The notes beneath the pieces are model-generated. The model had not been told where the DNA came from. It did no database searches and saw nothing but the letters and a program-made list of their open reading frames with translations. Position numbers and translations under genes: made by a program. DNA of 64,000 bases. It comes from Hyphomicrobiales bacterium. GTDB taxonomy: Bacteria; Pseudomonadota; Alphaproteobacteria; Rhizobiales; Rhizobiaceae. Positions 54,348 through 63,795 of this stretch are shown in pieces. How positions within the stretch are numbered: the stretch's first letter is position 1; each line of letters opens with the position of its first letter. The stretch lies in the NCBI GenBank assembly GCA_011087605.1, contig JAALLE010000005.1, positions 1 to 64,000 on the forward strand. The letters run 5' to 3'.

Positions 54348-54430
54348 GCCGCGACCCAAACCGAAAAGCGAATCAAATGGCTACCCGGCTATGATAGCAT
54401 CCGGGCACCAATTATGGGTGGCTTATATCA

Positions 54431-55060
54431 CTAGAGCGCCGCTTCAATGGCATTGGTGAGCGATTCAACTGTTGAATCCCCAAGTTTCTCACCATTGACA
54501 AACACTGTTGGCGTCGCACGAACCCCAAAATCCTTCACAGCCTTGTTGCGACCATCAACAATTTTGGTCAGCAATTCCTGATTTCCCAAACAGGCCTTGA
54601 AGTCTGCCTCAGTCATCCCGGAAAGCTTGGACAAGCGCAGCAGCTCGGGAACCGGATTGCCTTTACCAGCCCAGACGTTTTGAGTGGAAAACAATGCGTC
54701 AATCATCGCATAATAGGCACCATTGGGCGCGCATTTTGCCAGCATGAAAGCAGCCTCTCCGCGGCGATCTCCGTCAAAGGGAAAGGGGCGCAGAATATAT
54801 TTGGCCTTGCCGGTTGAGATGTATTTTTCTTTGATAACGGGCAGAATTTCTTCGTGGAATGACCGGCAATGCGGGCACGTCATCGAGGCATATTCAACAA
54901 TAGTCACCTTGGCGTTGATTTCGCCCATGACATCATCTTCCAATGGGATGTCGTCAAACAAGCCGGTTACGGTTTGAGCCTGAACCTGCGCCCCCAGCAA
55001 GGGTGAAATGGCAAGGGCAGTTGAGAGGGCGAGAAACTGTCTGCGATCAGGCAAATTCAT
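54431..55060 (-). CDS. DsbA-like periplasmic thiol:disulfide protein
   Basis: 209 residues. Signal peptide MNLPDRRQFLALSTALAISPLLGAQVQA (pieces), with an RRQF start that may be Tat-like. The thioredoxin-fold motif EYASMTCPHCRSFHEEILPVI carries the redox pair CPHC. The cis-Pro loop reads FGVRATPTVFVNG. It probably forms disulfide bonds in periplasmic proteins. AAGGA precedes the ATG. It is read leftwards with smc (71 bp to the smc start) and DUF721. A link with smc is positional only. Confidence 0.9.
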   Translation of the reverse strand: MNLPDRRQFLALSTALAISPLLGAQVQAQTVTGLFDDIPLEDDVMGEINAKVTIVEYASMTCPHCRSFHEEILPVIKEKYISTGKAKYILRPFPFDGDRRGEAAFMLAKCAPNGAYYAMIDALFSTQNVWAGKGNPVPELLRLSKLSGMTEADFKACLGNQELLTKIVDGRNKAVKDFGVRATPTVFVNGEKLGDSTVESLTNAIEAAL

Positions 55061-55184
55061 GTATTTTTTCCTTGTCGAGGCGACACGCCGGTCGCCGAAT
55101 TATGGGCAGATTGACCCAAAGCTATGGCCTTTTGATGACATTTTCCAGTCGTCATTTCGTCCGGTTTATTAATTCTTCGTCAGA

Positions 55185-55757
55185 TTACTTTTTTGGCGAT
55201 GAACGCTCGCTGAACACCCCACGCCCGAGATTTTCAAGCGCATTCTTTAACTGCTCATCTTCAACATTGCCTATCAGGTCATTTAGCCGGGTTTGGTGGT
55301 CGGCGGCGAGATTTGCTGCACCATGACCAGCCGATTTTTTGTGGCCTGATCTGGCATCCGAGCCAGTGGTGATCGGTTTTTGCACCAGCTTCAATCGCCC
55401 AACTGCAGAAAACCCAAAATAATCATTGATCTGCGCCAATATTGTATCGCTGTCATGCTGCAGATAAAGCGCATGTCCACCGTCGCAGGCGACCACCAGA
55501 GTGGCCGTTTCAAACGCTTGGGCTCCTCCCGCCTCAACGCTGCTTAATTCCCCGCCGGGCGGGCGGGGCCATTGAAGTTTCTCGGGCCGGCTTCGATCAG
55601 CGTGCCGGGTGCCAACAATTTCCTGCCAAGAGGCGATAAGGTCCATGGTCATGCCGGCGCGGCGTTCGATAACCGGATCAAGCAATTTTGACACCAGATC
55701 AGAAACCGGCTGCGCACCACGTCGGTTTGTCCATTGCTTTTTAGTTCCGTCCGACAA
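55185..55757 (-). CDS. DUF721 (DciA-like) protein
   Basis: 190 residues from TTG 55757, which has GGAGG 7 nt upstream. DUF721 opens with QPVSDLVSKLLDPVIERRAGMTMDLIASWQEIVG (pieces) and has the LVVACDGGHALYLQHDSDTILAQINDYFG core. In many bacteria DciA of this family helps load the replicative helicase. The open frame continues to 56681 antisense to mutY; that extension reads as a shadow. Divergent from mutY with 12 bp between starts. Upstream of the DsbA-like gene on the same strand. Confidence 0.82.
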   Translation of the reverse strand: MSDGTKKQWTNRRGAQPVSDLVSKLLDPVIERRAGMTMDLIASWQEIVGTRHADRSRPEKLQWPRPPGGELSSVEAGGAQAFETATLVVACDGGHALYLQHDSDTILAQINDYFGFSAVGRLKLVQKPITTGSDARSGHKKSAGHGAANLAADHQTRLNDLIGNVEDEQLKNALENLGRGVFSERSSPKK

Positions 55758-55769
55758 AAAGTGGCCTCC

Positions 55770-56834
55770 ATGAAACCGATCAATATACGCTTGCTGGCCT
55801 GGTATGACAGCCATGCCCGCACCCTGCCATGGCGTGTCAGCCCCGGTGAGGGCCGTCAAGGGGTGTTGCCAGACCCATATCACGTTTGGTTGTCGGAAGT
55901 CATGCTTCAGCAGACGACGGTTGCAACAGTTGGGCCATACTTTGAAAAATTTATTGCCAAATGGCCAACCGTCAAAAATCTTGCGGCCTGCGATCTGGAA
56001 GATGTCATGAAAGCCTGGGCCGGACTTGGATATTATTCCCGGGCCCGCAATCTGAAAGCCTGCGCCGACAAAGTCGCCAGTGAGCATGACGGAAAATTTC
56101 CACAAACCGCTGCGGAATTGCAAAAGCTGCCCGGTATTGGACCTTACACCTCCGCAGCAATAGCCGCCATTGCCTTCGGCGAGCGCACCACCGTGGTTGA
56201 TGGAAACATTGAACGGGTCAGCACCAGACATACGGCAAATTCCACACCCCTGCCCCAGGTCAAGGAGCACTGCCGCGAGTTTATGGATAGGGTAACCCCT
56301 GCCGACAGGCCCGGGGACTTTGTTCAAGCGATGATGGATCTGGGAGCAACAATTTGCACACCTCGCAATCCCGCCTGCTCGCTGTGTCCGATCAACGATG
56401 ATTGCCAGGGTCATATCCAACAAATTGCCGAGCAATTTCCTGTCAAAGCGCCCAAAAAACCCAAACCTACCCGCGTTGGTGCTGCCTTTGTGGCGCAACG
56501 CCCCGACGGAGCTATCTGGCTGACCAAGCGGCCCAACAAGGGTCTGTTGGGAGGCATGTCTGTGGTTCCGACAACCGGCTGGACGGCGTCGAAAAATGGT
56601 GCCACGGGATATGCCGCCGCACCAATTGTCGGGGACTGGATTCCGCACGGACATATCCGCCATACATTCACCCACTTTCACCTTGAACTGGAAGTGTGGT
56701 CAGCCCATGTAAACATGTTGCCGGGGGACGGATGGTGGTCCCTGCAACACCAGATCGGCGGCGAAGCTCTGCCAACGGTCATGAAGAAAGTTATTTCGGC
56801 GGTTGCCGATGATCTATTTAAGGTTCCCAAATGA
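55770..56834 (+). CDS. mutY: A/G-specific adenine glycosylase MutY
   Basis: 354 residues. Removes adenine mispaired with 8-oxoguanine. N-terminal PLPWR-like ARTLPWRVSPGEGR region, VMLQQTTVATVGPYFEKFI, helix-hairpin-helix LQKLPGIGPYTSAAIAAIAFG with the catalytic Asp in TTVVDGNIERVSTR. The [4Fe-4S] Cys set is in CTPRNPACSLCPINDDC. The C-terminal Nudix-like domain is at about 225-350. ATG 55770 is chosen; the frame is open to 55734. Its stop overlaps the HAD gene start by four bases. Confidence 0.95.
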   Translation: MKPINIRLLAWYDSHARTLPWRVSPGEGRQGVLPDPYHVWLSEVMLQQTTVATVGPYFEKFIAKWPTVKNLAACDLEDVMKAWAGLGYYSRARNLKACADKVASEHDGKFPQTAAELQKLPGIGPYTSAAIAAIAFGERTTVVDGNIERVSTRHTANSTPLPQVKEHCREFMDRVTPADRPGDFVQAMMDLGATICTPRNPACSLCPINDDCQGHIQQIAEQFPVKAPKKPKPTRVGAAFVAQRPDGAIWLTKRPNKGLLGGMSVVPTTGWTASKNGATGYAAAPIVGDWIPHGHIRHTFTHFHLELEVWSAHVNMLPGDGWWSLQHQIGGEALPTVMKKVISAVADDLFKVPK

Positions 56835-57451
56835 CAAAAATCGACCACATCGTATTCGACATCGGCAGGGTGCTGATCCACTGGGACCCGGAACTGGTCT
56901 ATCTCGACTTGATCCCGGATGCCGACGAACGCCAATATTTTTTGAGCCACATTTGCTCTCCTGACTGGAACCTGGAGCAAGATCGCGGGCGCGACTGGCG
57001 CGAAGCCGAAGATCTGCTGATCGCCGACCACCCGGAAAAAGCCCGCTTAATTCGTGCTTATCGTGGAGATTGGATAAAGAGCGTTCCTCACGCCTATGAG
57101 GATGTTGCTGAAGTGTATGCCGAACTGATTGATGCCGGCCACGACCTGACACTGCTGACTAATTTCAATCAGCACACGTTCCTGGAAGCCAAGGAGAAAT
57201 TTGGATTTTTAACCCTGGCCCGCGGTGAAACAGTATCCGGAGATGTTCGGTTGGTGAAGCCGGACGCCGCCATTTATGCCCACCATACAAGCCAGCATGA
57301 GCTAAACCCTGCGACCACGCTGTTTATCGATGACAGCGCAAACAATATTGCAGCGGCACGACAATTCGGCTGGCAGGCGATCCATTTTGCCGGGCTCGAA
57401 GGAGCACCTAAACTGCGGGCAGAGTTGGCCGCATACGGACTTGACGGCTAA
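56831..57451 (+). CDS. HAD family hydrolase, DxG type
   Basis: 206 residues. The nucleophile motif is VFDIGRVLIHWDPE; the second Asp common in HAD phosphatases is Gly here (DIG), as in YihX-like and epoxide hydrolase-like HADs. Motif II LTLLTNFNQHTF and motif III/IV LVKPDAAIY with FIDDSANNIAAARQFGWQAIHF are present. Likely a sugar-phosphatase of that subgroup; substrate unknown. Translationally coupled to mutY. It ends 6 bp from the convergent ccrM stop. Confidence 0.85.
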   Translation: MTKIDHIVFDIGRVLIHWDPELVYLDLIPDADERQYFLSHICSPDWNLEQDRGRDWREAEDLLIADHPEKARLIRAYRGDWIKSVPHAYEDVAEVYAELIDAGHDLTLLTNFNQHTFLEAKEKFGFLTLARGETVSGDVRLVKPDAAIYAHHTSQHELNPATTLFIDDSANNIAAARQFGWQAIHFAGLEGAPKLRAELAAYGLDG

Positions 57452-57457
57452 AACCGC

Positions 57458-58633
<1,176 letters not shown>

Positions 58634-58657
58634 TTAGGCTTTGGGTAAGGTTACCCA
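58634..58657. promoter_or_regulatory. ccrM upstream dyad and CtrA-like site
   Basis: A perfect 16-bp dyad TGGGTAA-GG-TTACCCA (58642-58657) is centred 40 bp before the ccrM start. Overlapping it on the minus strand is TTAC-N7-CTAA (58634-58648), two mismatches from the CtrA box TTAA-N7-TTAA. A GANTC site (GATTC, 58719-58723) lies further upstream. CtrA and GANTC state control ccrM in Caulobacter; their use here is inferred. Confidence 0.45.
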
Positions 58658-58740
58658 GCAAGGTGAATATTTGTTTAAGCAGGTGACATTTCTGCTCGCC
58701 ATGATCTAAAGGAGGCTTGATTCACTTCGGGAGAATAAAG

Positions 58741-59433
58741 ATGGCGGCTTGTGAACTTGTGCTGTTTGATTGTGACGGCACCATTATGGACACCGAATTG
58801 CTGGCTGCGGAATGCGAAGTTGAGGCATTGAGCGCCTATGGTATCAAAATGACATCCAGGGAGTTTTCTGCTCGCTTTGCCGGCACTTCATCAGAGGTGG
58901 TGAAAGAAACGATGGAAGCCGAACTTGGGCGAAGCCTGCCCGATGATCATATCAAGACGGTCAAATCGAAGATGCGGGATAAACTGTGGCGCGAAGCGAA
59001 GCCAATGCCCGGCATCCACGAATTGCTCGACCAGCTCGACCAGCCAAGATGTGTATGTTCCAACGCAGATATGGAAAAACTGAAAATTGAAATGACCCGA
59101 GGCGAATTATGGGACCGTTTTCGCCCCTATGTTTTTTCTGCCCACGACATTGAATCAAAAAAACGCAAACCCGAACCAGACGTTTTCCTGCACGCTGCTG
59201 AGGAATTTGGGATTGCGCCGGAAAATTGTGTCGTCGTCGAGGATTCCATTGCAGGCATCAAGGCCGGCAAAGCGGCGGGAATGCGGGTGATTGGTTTTAC
59301 CGGAGGTTCACACACCCACCCGGCACATGCTGATGAACTGACAGAAGCTGGGGCAGAGACCGTGGTTCGACGCCTTGCCGATATTCCGGCAATCATCGAA
59401 GCCTTTTCTGAATGGGAAGGCCTGATGGCCTAA
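58741..59433 (+). CDS. HAD phosphatase, beta-phosphoglucomutase-like
   Basis: 230 residues from ATG 58741, with GGGAG 7 nt upstream. Classical HAD: nucleophile pair in LVLFDCDGTIMDTELLAAE, a helical cap with ALSAYGIKMTSREFSARFAGT, motif II VCSNADMEK, motif III KKRKPEPDVFLHAA, and motif IV CVVVEDSIAGIKAGKAAGMRVIGF. The group includes phosphoglycolate phosphatase and beta-phosphoglucomutase; substrate unknown. Ends 6 bp from the convergent lipoprotein gene. Confidence 0.88.
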   Translation: MAACELVLFDCDGTIMDTELLAAECEVEALSAYGIKMTSREFSARFAGTSSEVVKETMEAELGRSLPDDHIKTVKSKMRDKLWREAKPMPGIHELLDQLDQPRCVCSNADMEKLKIEMTRGELWDRFRPYVFSAHDIESKKRKPEPDVFLHAAEEFGIAPENCVVVEDSIAGIKAGKAAGMRVIGFTGGSHTHPAHADELTEAGAETVVRRLADIPAIIEAFSEWEGLMA

Positions 59434-59439
59434 ATGGTT

Positions 59440-60057
59440 TCAGGTGCAGGCCGCGGTACTCGACTGAGCCTTCGGAGTTTCATCAAATCCAAGAAAGATG
59501 CGCACGTTGATCGATGTTGGTGCGGGTATAACGATCTTCTCATCAACAAATTCGAATTTCGAAAATGAGGTCCCGCTGGCAATTGCAGCTTCAGTTTGAT
59601 GCAATTCGAAATGGCGTGAACAATCACCTTGCTGTACCGCAACCCGAATGGGCAGCTTTACAGAACCCGCCTGGCCAGCGGGTCCGAGAATTACACGACC
59701 CAGTGCACCAACAGTAATTTCAAGATTTTCCCCGACATAGGCGCATTGGCGTGCCACCTTGGTCAAGGTTGCCTGATATCGAATATTGTCGCCCTTGGAA
59801 CGATCCTTGCCTTTGTATAATCGAATTGATTCTGTGCCCGCACGAATGCGCACAGCGGGACAATAATCCGTCAGTTTGTTATGCACATTGATCAGTTTGG
59901 AATTGGCATTAGGATTGACGCCCGGTTCAAGCTGGGCATTTGCAGTCTGCTGTTCCTGCTTCTTGTTTGGCAGAACACCGCTTAGCACACCGTCAGGTCC
60001 GGATGTCTGGCACGCTGCCAGAAACGCCACTCCACACAAACTTAGCAGCGTTTTCAT
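59440..60057 (-). CDS. Putative lipoprotein
   Basis: 205 residues from ATG 60057 (MKTLLSLCGVAFLAAC). A lipobox LAAC with Cys 16 marks a lipoprotein signal, followed by QTSGPDG. The mature part has no domain I recognise; it is moderately hydrophilic with beta-like strands (ITVGALGRVILGPAG, LPIRVAVQQGD, NVRIFLGFDE). Asp is absent at +2, so an outer-membrane fate is likely by the usual rule. Found alone between convergent HAD and divergent thrC. The longer frame from 60099 lacks a signal, so the start is well placed. Confidence 0.75.
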   Translation of the reverse strand: MKTLLSLCGVAFLAACQTSGPDGVLSGVLPNKKQEQQTANAQLEPGVNPNANSKLINVHNKLTDYCPAVRIRAGTESIRLYKGKDRSKGDNIRYQATLTKVARQCAYVGENLEITVGALGRVILGPAGQAGSVKLPIRVAVQQGDCSRHFELHQTEAAIASGTSFSKFEFVDEKIVIPAPTSINVRIFLGFDETPKAQSSTAACT

Positions 60058-60259
60058 AGACTTAATCCTAACTCGTGACAAACTCACCTGGCGCCTCATC
60101 TGTTTACAACCATTGAACGTGTTGCTTCGCTATAGCAGGCCGGAAATTGATTGGCGAGACCCTGATCTTCGTTGTCCCTTTTAAGTTGGAATTCTAGCCA
60201 CGTTCCACTAGTTTCCCGCACATCCTGCCATCGCGTATCCAAACAGCAAAAGTAAATCC

Positions 60260-61657
60260 ATGAAATATATCAGCACCCGTGGTGATGCACCAACGCTAGG
60301 ATTTAGCGATGCTGTTCTCACCGGTTTGGCCCGCGATGGTGGACTTTATGTCCCTGAAATCTGGCCTAAATTGGATCACAAGGCATTACGTGACCTGCGA
60401 GGGAAGTCTTATGGCGATGTTGCCAAGACGGTATTGCAACCTTTTCTTGGCGACGAGATAAGTAGCGCAGAATTTTCTGACATGGTTGATGAGGCCTACA
60501 GCGCTTTTGCACATCCGGCAGTCGCACCTTTGATCCAGACTGATTCAAATGAATACGTTCAGGAACTTTTCCATGGCCCGACTTTGGCTTTCAAAGACGT
60601 TGCCATGCAATTGCTCGCCCGGGTGATTGATCACATTCTTGCAAAGCGTGGTTCGTGGCTGACGATTGTTGGTGCCACATCGGGCGACACCGGTGGTGCT
60701 GCAATCGAAGCTTTTCGCGGACGCGACAATTCAGACATTTTCATCCTGTTTCCGCACGGCAAGGTGTCGGATGTGCAACGCTGGCAAATGACGGGCGTCG
60801 ACGACCCCAATGTTCATGCCCTTTCAATTGAGGGCAATTTTGATGATTGTCAGGCGCTGGTGAAAGCCATGTTCAATCATCACGCCTTCAGGGATCAACA
60901 CGCCCTGTCGGGTGTCAACTCGATCAGCTGGGGCCGGATCATGGCCCAGATCGTCTATTATTTTACGGCAGGTCTCAGTCTGGGATCCCCGGACCGAAAA
61001 ATTTCTTTCGCGGTGCCAACCGGTAATTTCGGCGACATCTTTGCTGGCTACTGTGCCCGACAGATGGGGCTGCCAATCGATCAACTGATCATTGCCACCA
61101 ATGCAAATGACATCCTGGCACGTACTGTGGAAAGTGGACGCTACGAAACGGCCGGTGTCCACGCCACGACATCTCCGAGCATGGATATCCAGGTATCTTC
61201 GAATTTCGAGCGGTTGCTGTTTGAATCCTCAAAACGCGATGCCGCCTATATTCGCCAGTCCATGTCTTCGCTGTCGCAGTCTGGTGCATTTTCACTGGGT
61301 GATCCGGTCTGGTCGGAAATCAAAAGCGGATTTTCTGCAGGGCGTGCAAATAATGAGGATGTCGACCGCACCATTCGTTCGGTTTTGAGTGATAGTGGCT
61401 ATTTGCTCGACCCCCATACCGCGGTCGGCGTTAGCGTTGCGCGGCAATTTGGCAGTTCAATTGCCCCCATGGTGGTATTGTCCACCGCTCATCCAGCAAA
61501 GTTTCCCGATGCTGTTGAATCTGCCTGCGGGACCCGACCCGGCCTGCCAGATCGAAACAAAAGCTTGATGGATGGGGAAGAACACTACACATTAATGCCC
61601 AATGATCTGAATGCCGTTGAAAGCTATATTTCGAGCAATACGCGAGCCAAAATGTAG
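60260..61657 (+). CDS. thrC: Threonine synthase
   Basis: 465 residues. PLP enzyme turning O-phosphohomoserine into threonine. Opening MKYISTRGDAPTLGFSDAVLTGLARDGGLYVP (pieces) is typical. PLP Lys in FHGPTLAFKDVAMQLLAR; the glycine-rich phosphate loop GATSGDTGGAAIEAF follows. Then GNFGDIFAGYCARQMGLP and the C-terminal STAHPAKFPDAVE. It is the first of a rightward group with the M16 peptidase and GNAT gene, the order usual in Rhizobiales. The upstream gap with the divergent lipoprotein gene is about 200 bp. Confidence 0.96.
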   Translation: MKYISTRGDAPTLGFSDAVLTGLARDGGLYVPEIWPKLDHKALRDLRGKSYGDVAKTVLQPFLGDEISSAEFSDMVDEAYSAFAHPAVAPLIQTDSNEYVQELFHGPTLAFKDVAMQLLARVIDHILAKRGSWLTIVGATSGDTGGAAIEAFRGRDNSDIFILFPHGKVSDVQRWQMTGVDDPNVHALSIEGNFDDCQALVKAMFNHHAFRDQHALSGVNSISWGRIMAQIVYYFTAGLSLGSPDRKISFAVPTGNFGDIFAGYCARQMGLPIDQLIIATNANDILARTVESGRYETAGVHATTSPSMDIQVSSNFERLLFESSKRDAAYIRQSMSSLSQSGAFSLGDPVWSEIKSGFSAGRANNEDVDRTIRSVLSDSGYLLDPHTAVGVSVARQFGSSIAPMVVLSTAHPAKFPDAVESACGTRPGLPDRNKSLMDGEEHYTLMPNDLNAVESYISSNTRAKM

Positions 61658-61695
61658 ACCACGGAGTGACCGGACGACTGGGAGGTGTCCGCCAT

Positions 61696-63051
61696 ATGGT
61701 AGCAAGCACTAAGCAAGAACAATTCAATAAACCCACCGCACAGTCTGGTGGTTCAGATGCCTTGCCTCGCAATGTTCAGGTAAGCAAGCTTGCCAATGGC
61801 ATGTCTGTTGTGACTGATCGAATGGAGCATCTGGAGAGCGCCGCACTTGGAGTGTGGGTCAAAGCCGGTTCGCGCGATGAGCAGCCCTGGGAACACGGCA
61901 TTGCTCACCTGTTGGAGCATATGGCCTTTAAGGGAACCAAAAGCCGTACTGCCCGAGACATCGCAACCCAGATCGAAAATGTTGGCGGCGATGTCAACGC
62001 TGCAACCAGCGCAGAGACAACATCTTTCTACGCCCGCGTGTTGAAAGATGATGTGCCGCTCGCCGTTGATATATTGTCCGATATCCTCAACAATTCGCTG
62101 TTCGACGATATTGAACTGGCGCGTGAGCAACATGTTATTTTGCAGGAGATCGGGGCAGCAAAGGACAGTCCCGAAGACGTCGCATTTGATGATTTTCAAG
62201 CCGCCGCCTTTCATGGTCAGACGCTGGGCCGCTCTATTATGGGAACCCCTGAAACCGTTTCATCGTTCAAAGCCGACCACTTGCGCAATTATTTGAGCGA
62301 TCATTACCATGGGCCGAATATGGTGCTGGCTGCAGCTGGCAATGTCGATCACGATGAAATTGTCAAAATGGCCGAAAGCCGGTTTTCCTGCTTTGGAGAA
62401 ACGCCAGCCCGCGAGCCGGAATCCTGCCTCTATACAGGTGGTGAAAAAATCACCATGCGCGACCTTCAGGAAGCTCAAATCCTGTTCGGTTTTGAAGGCC
62501 GCGCTTATCATGTCCGCGACTTTTACGCGTCGCAGGTTCTTGCCTCGCTGCTTGGTGGTGGCATGTCATCGCGTCTGTTTCAGGAAGTGCGTAAAAAGCG
62601 CGGCCTGTGTTACTCGATTTATGCCTTTCACTGGGGTTTTTCCGATACCGGCATATTCGGTGTCCATGCAGCGACCGAAGAGGCGGATATTCCTGAATTG
62701 ATTCCGGTCGTTCTCGAAGAGTTCAAAAAGGCCGGCCAGGAGATCAATCAGGAAGAACTGGACCGCGCACGGGCCCAGATCAATGCCGGTCTGATGATGA
62801 GCCTGGAAAGTCCGGCGTCGCGGGCCGGGCAGATTGCGCGCCAGATCCTGCTGTTTGGTCGACCCATTTCCAACAGTGAATTAATGGAGCGCCTGAACGC
62901 CCTCACTGTTGAGCGGCTGAGCGATCTCGCGATGCGCCTGTTTACCGAAAACAAACCGACAATTGCGGCAATCGGACCTGTTTCGCATGTGCCGAGTCAG
63001 GCAGAAATCAGTGAGGTTCTGGGAACCAGACTGCCCGACGCTGCACAGTAG
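61696..63051 (+). CDS. M16 family zinc peptidase
   Basis: 451 residues from ATG 61696, with GGGAGG 10 nt upstream; ATG or GTG choices from 61666 are possible. Inverted zinc motif HxxEH is seen in HGIAHLLEHMAFKGT, and the distal Glu in EQHVILQEIGAAKDSPED. The C-terminal inactive half contains LGGGMSSRLFQEVRKKRGLCYSIYAF and a typical helix ESPASRAGQIARQIL. Similar to mitochondrial processing peptidase-like proteins of alphaproteobacteria (PqqL/YmxG type). Substrates unknown. It lies 38 bp after thrC and is likely cotranscribed. Confidence 0.92.
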   Translation: MVASTKQEQFNKPTAQSGGSDALPRNVQVSKLANGMSVVTDRMEHLESAALGVWVKAGSRDEQPWEHGIAHLLEHMAFKGTKSRTARDIATQIENVGGDVNAATSAETTSFYARVLKDDVPLAVDILSDILNNSLFDDIELAREQHVILQEIGAAKDSPEDVAFDDFQAAAFHGQTLGRSIMGTPETVSSFKADHLRNYLSDHYHGPNMVLAAAGNVDHDEIVKMAESRFSCFGETPAREPESCLYTGGEKITMRDLQEAQILFGFEGRAYHVRDFYASQVLASLLGGGMSSRLFQEVRKKRGLCYSIYAFHWGFSDTGIFGVHAATEEADIPELIPVVLEEFKKAGQEINQEELDRARAQINAGLMMSLESPASRAGQIARQILLFGRPISNSELMERLNALTVERLSDLAMRLFTENKPTIAAIGPVSHVPSQAEISEVLGTRLPDAAQ

Positions 63052-63066
63052 GATTTGGGGGATCCT

Positions 63067-63672
63067 ATGCGCCTGTTAAATTTCTCATCTCGCTACCCCG
63101 AACCCGGACGGTTGGAAACCAAACGGACGATTTTACGGCGCCCTCAGCTACAGGATTTCGCTGCCTGGTCAAAGCTGCGCGGCGACAGTTCTGATTTTCT
63201 GCGCCCGTTCGAGCCCTCCTGGGCAAATGATGAATTAACAAAGTCTGCCTTTCGCACCAGATTACGCCGCCACGAGGCCGATATTACCGGAGGTCGCGGG
63301 CTGCCCTGGTTCATATTTGATCGCCAAAACCCTGATATTCTCTTTGGTGGCCTGACCATTTCCAACATTCGTCGTGGGGTCGCTGAATCCGGATCTCTGG
63401 GTTATTGGATGGGACGCGAATTTGCAGGCCAGGGATATATGAGAGAGGCCGTGATGGCTGTCTGCGAAGATGCCTTCCAGGTGCATCACCTTCACCGGAT
63501 CGAGGCAGCAACCGTGCTGGTCAACAAAAGATCCCAGGGATTGTTGAAACGCTGCGGGTTTCAGGAGGAAGGAGTTGCCCGTCGCTATCTGCGGATCAAC
63601 GGGGAATGGCGTGATCATATTTTATATGCGCGTCTGGCGGAAGATCGCGTGGGATTGAGCGAGCCCAATTGA
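63067..63672 (+). CDS. GNAT acetyltransferase, RimJ-like
   Basis: 201 residues from ATG 63067 with GGGGGA upstream; TTG 63055 is an alternative. GNAT fold: L-x-T-K-R segment LETKRTILRRPQLQDF at the N-terminus, GLTISNIRRGVAESGSLGYWMGREFAGQGYMREAVMA in pieces (acetyl-CoA loop), and ATVLVNKRSQGLLKRCGFQEEGVARRYLRINGEWRDHILYA. This matches RimJ/RimL N-alpha-acetyltransferases. Target unknown. It starts 15 bp after the M16 gene, so probably one operon. Confidence 0.9.
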   Translation: MRLLNFSSRYPEPGRLETKRTILRRPQLQDFAAWSKLRGDSSDFLRPFEPSWANDELTKSAFRTRLRRHEADITGGRGLPWFIFDRQNPDILFGGLTISNIRRGVAESGSLGYWMGREFAGQGYMREAVMAVCEDAFQVHHLHRIEAATVLVNKRSQGLLKRCGFQEEGVARRYLRINGEWRDHILYARLAEDRVGLSEPN

Positions 63673-63795
63673 ATCTGGAATATCCGACAAATTGATTGAG
63701 AAATTGCGGCCCTTTTCATTTACCTGTGTCCCCGGTTGGCGTAAGTATCCAGCGGAGAGAACTTGCAACGGACGAGCCATTTGAAAGTTGGGATT

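Noticed and set aside
55758-56681. Upstream part of a 498-residue open frame antisense to mutY
   Set aside because: Only the last 190 residues look like a protein family (DUF721). The upstream part mirrors the conserved mutY gene and has no likeness of its own.
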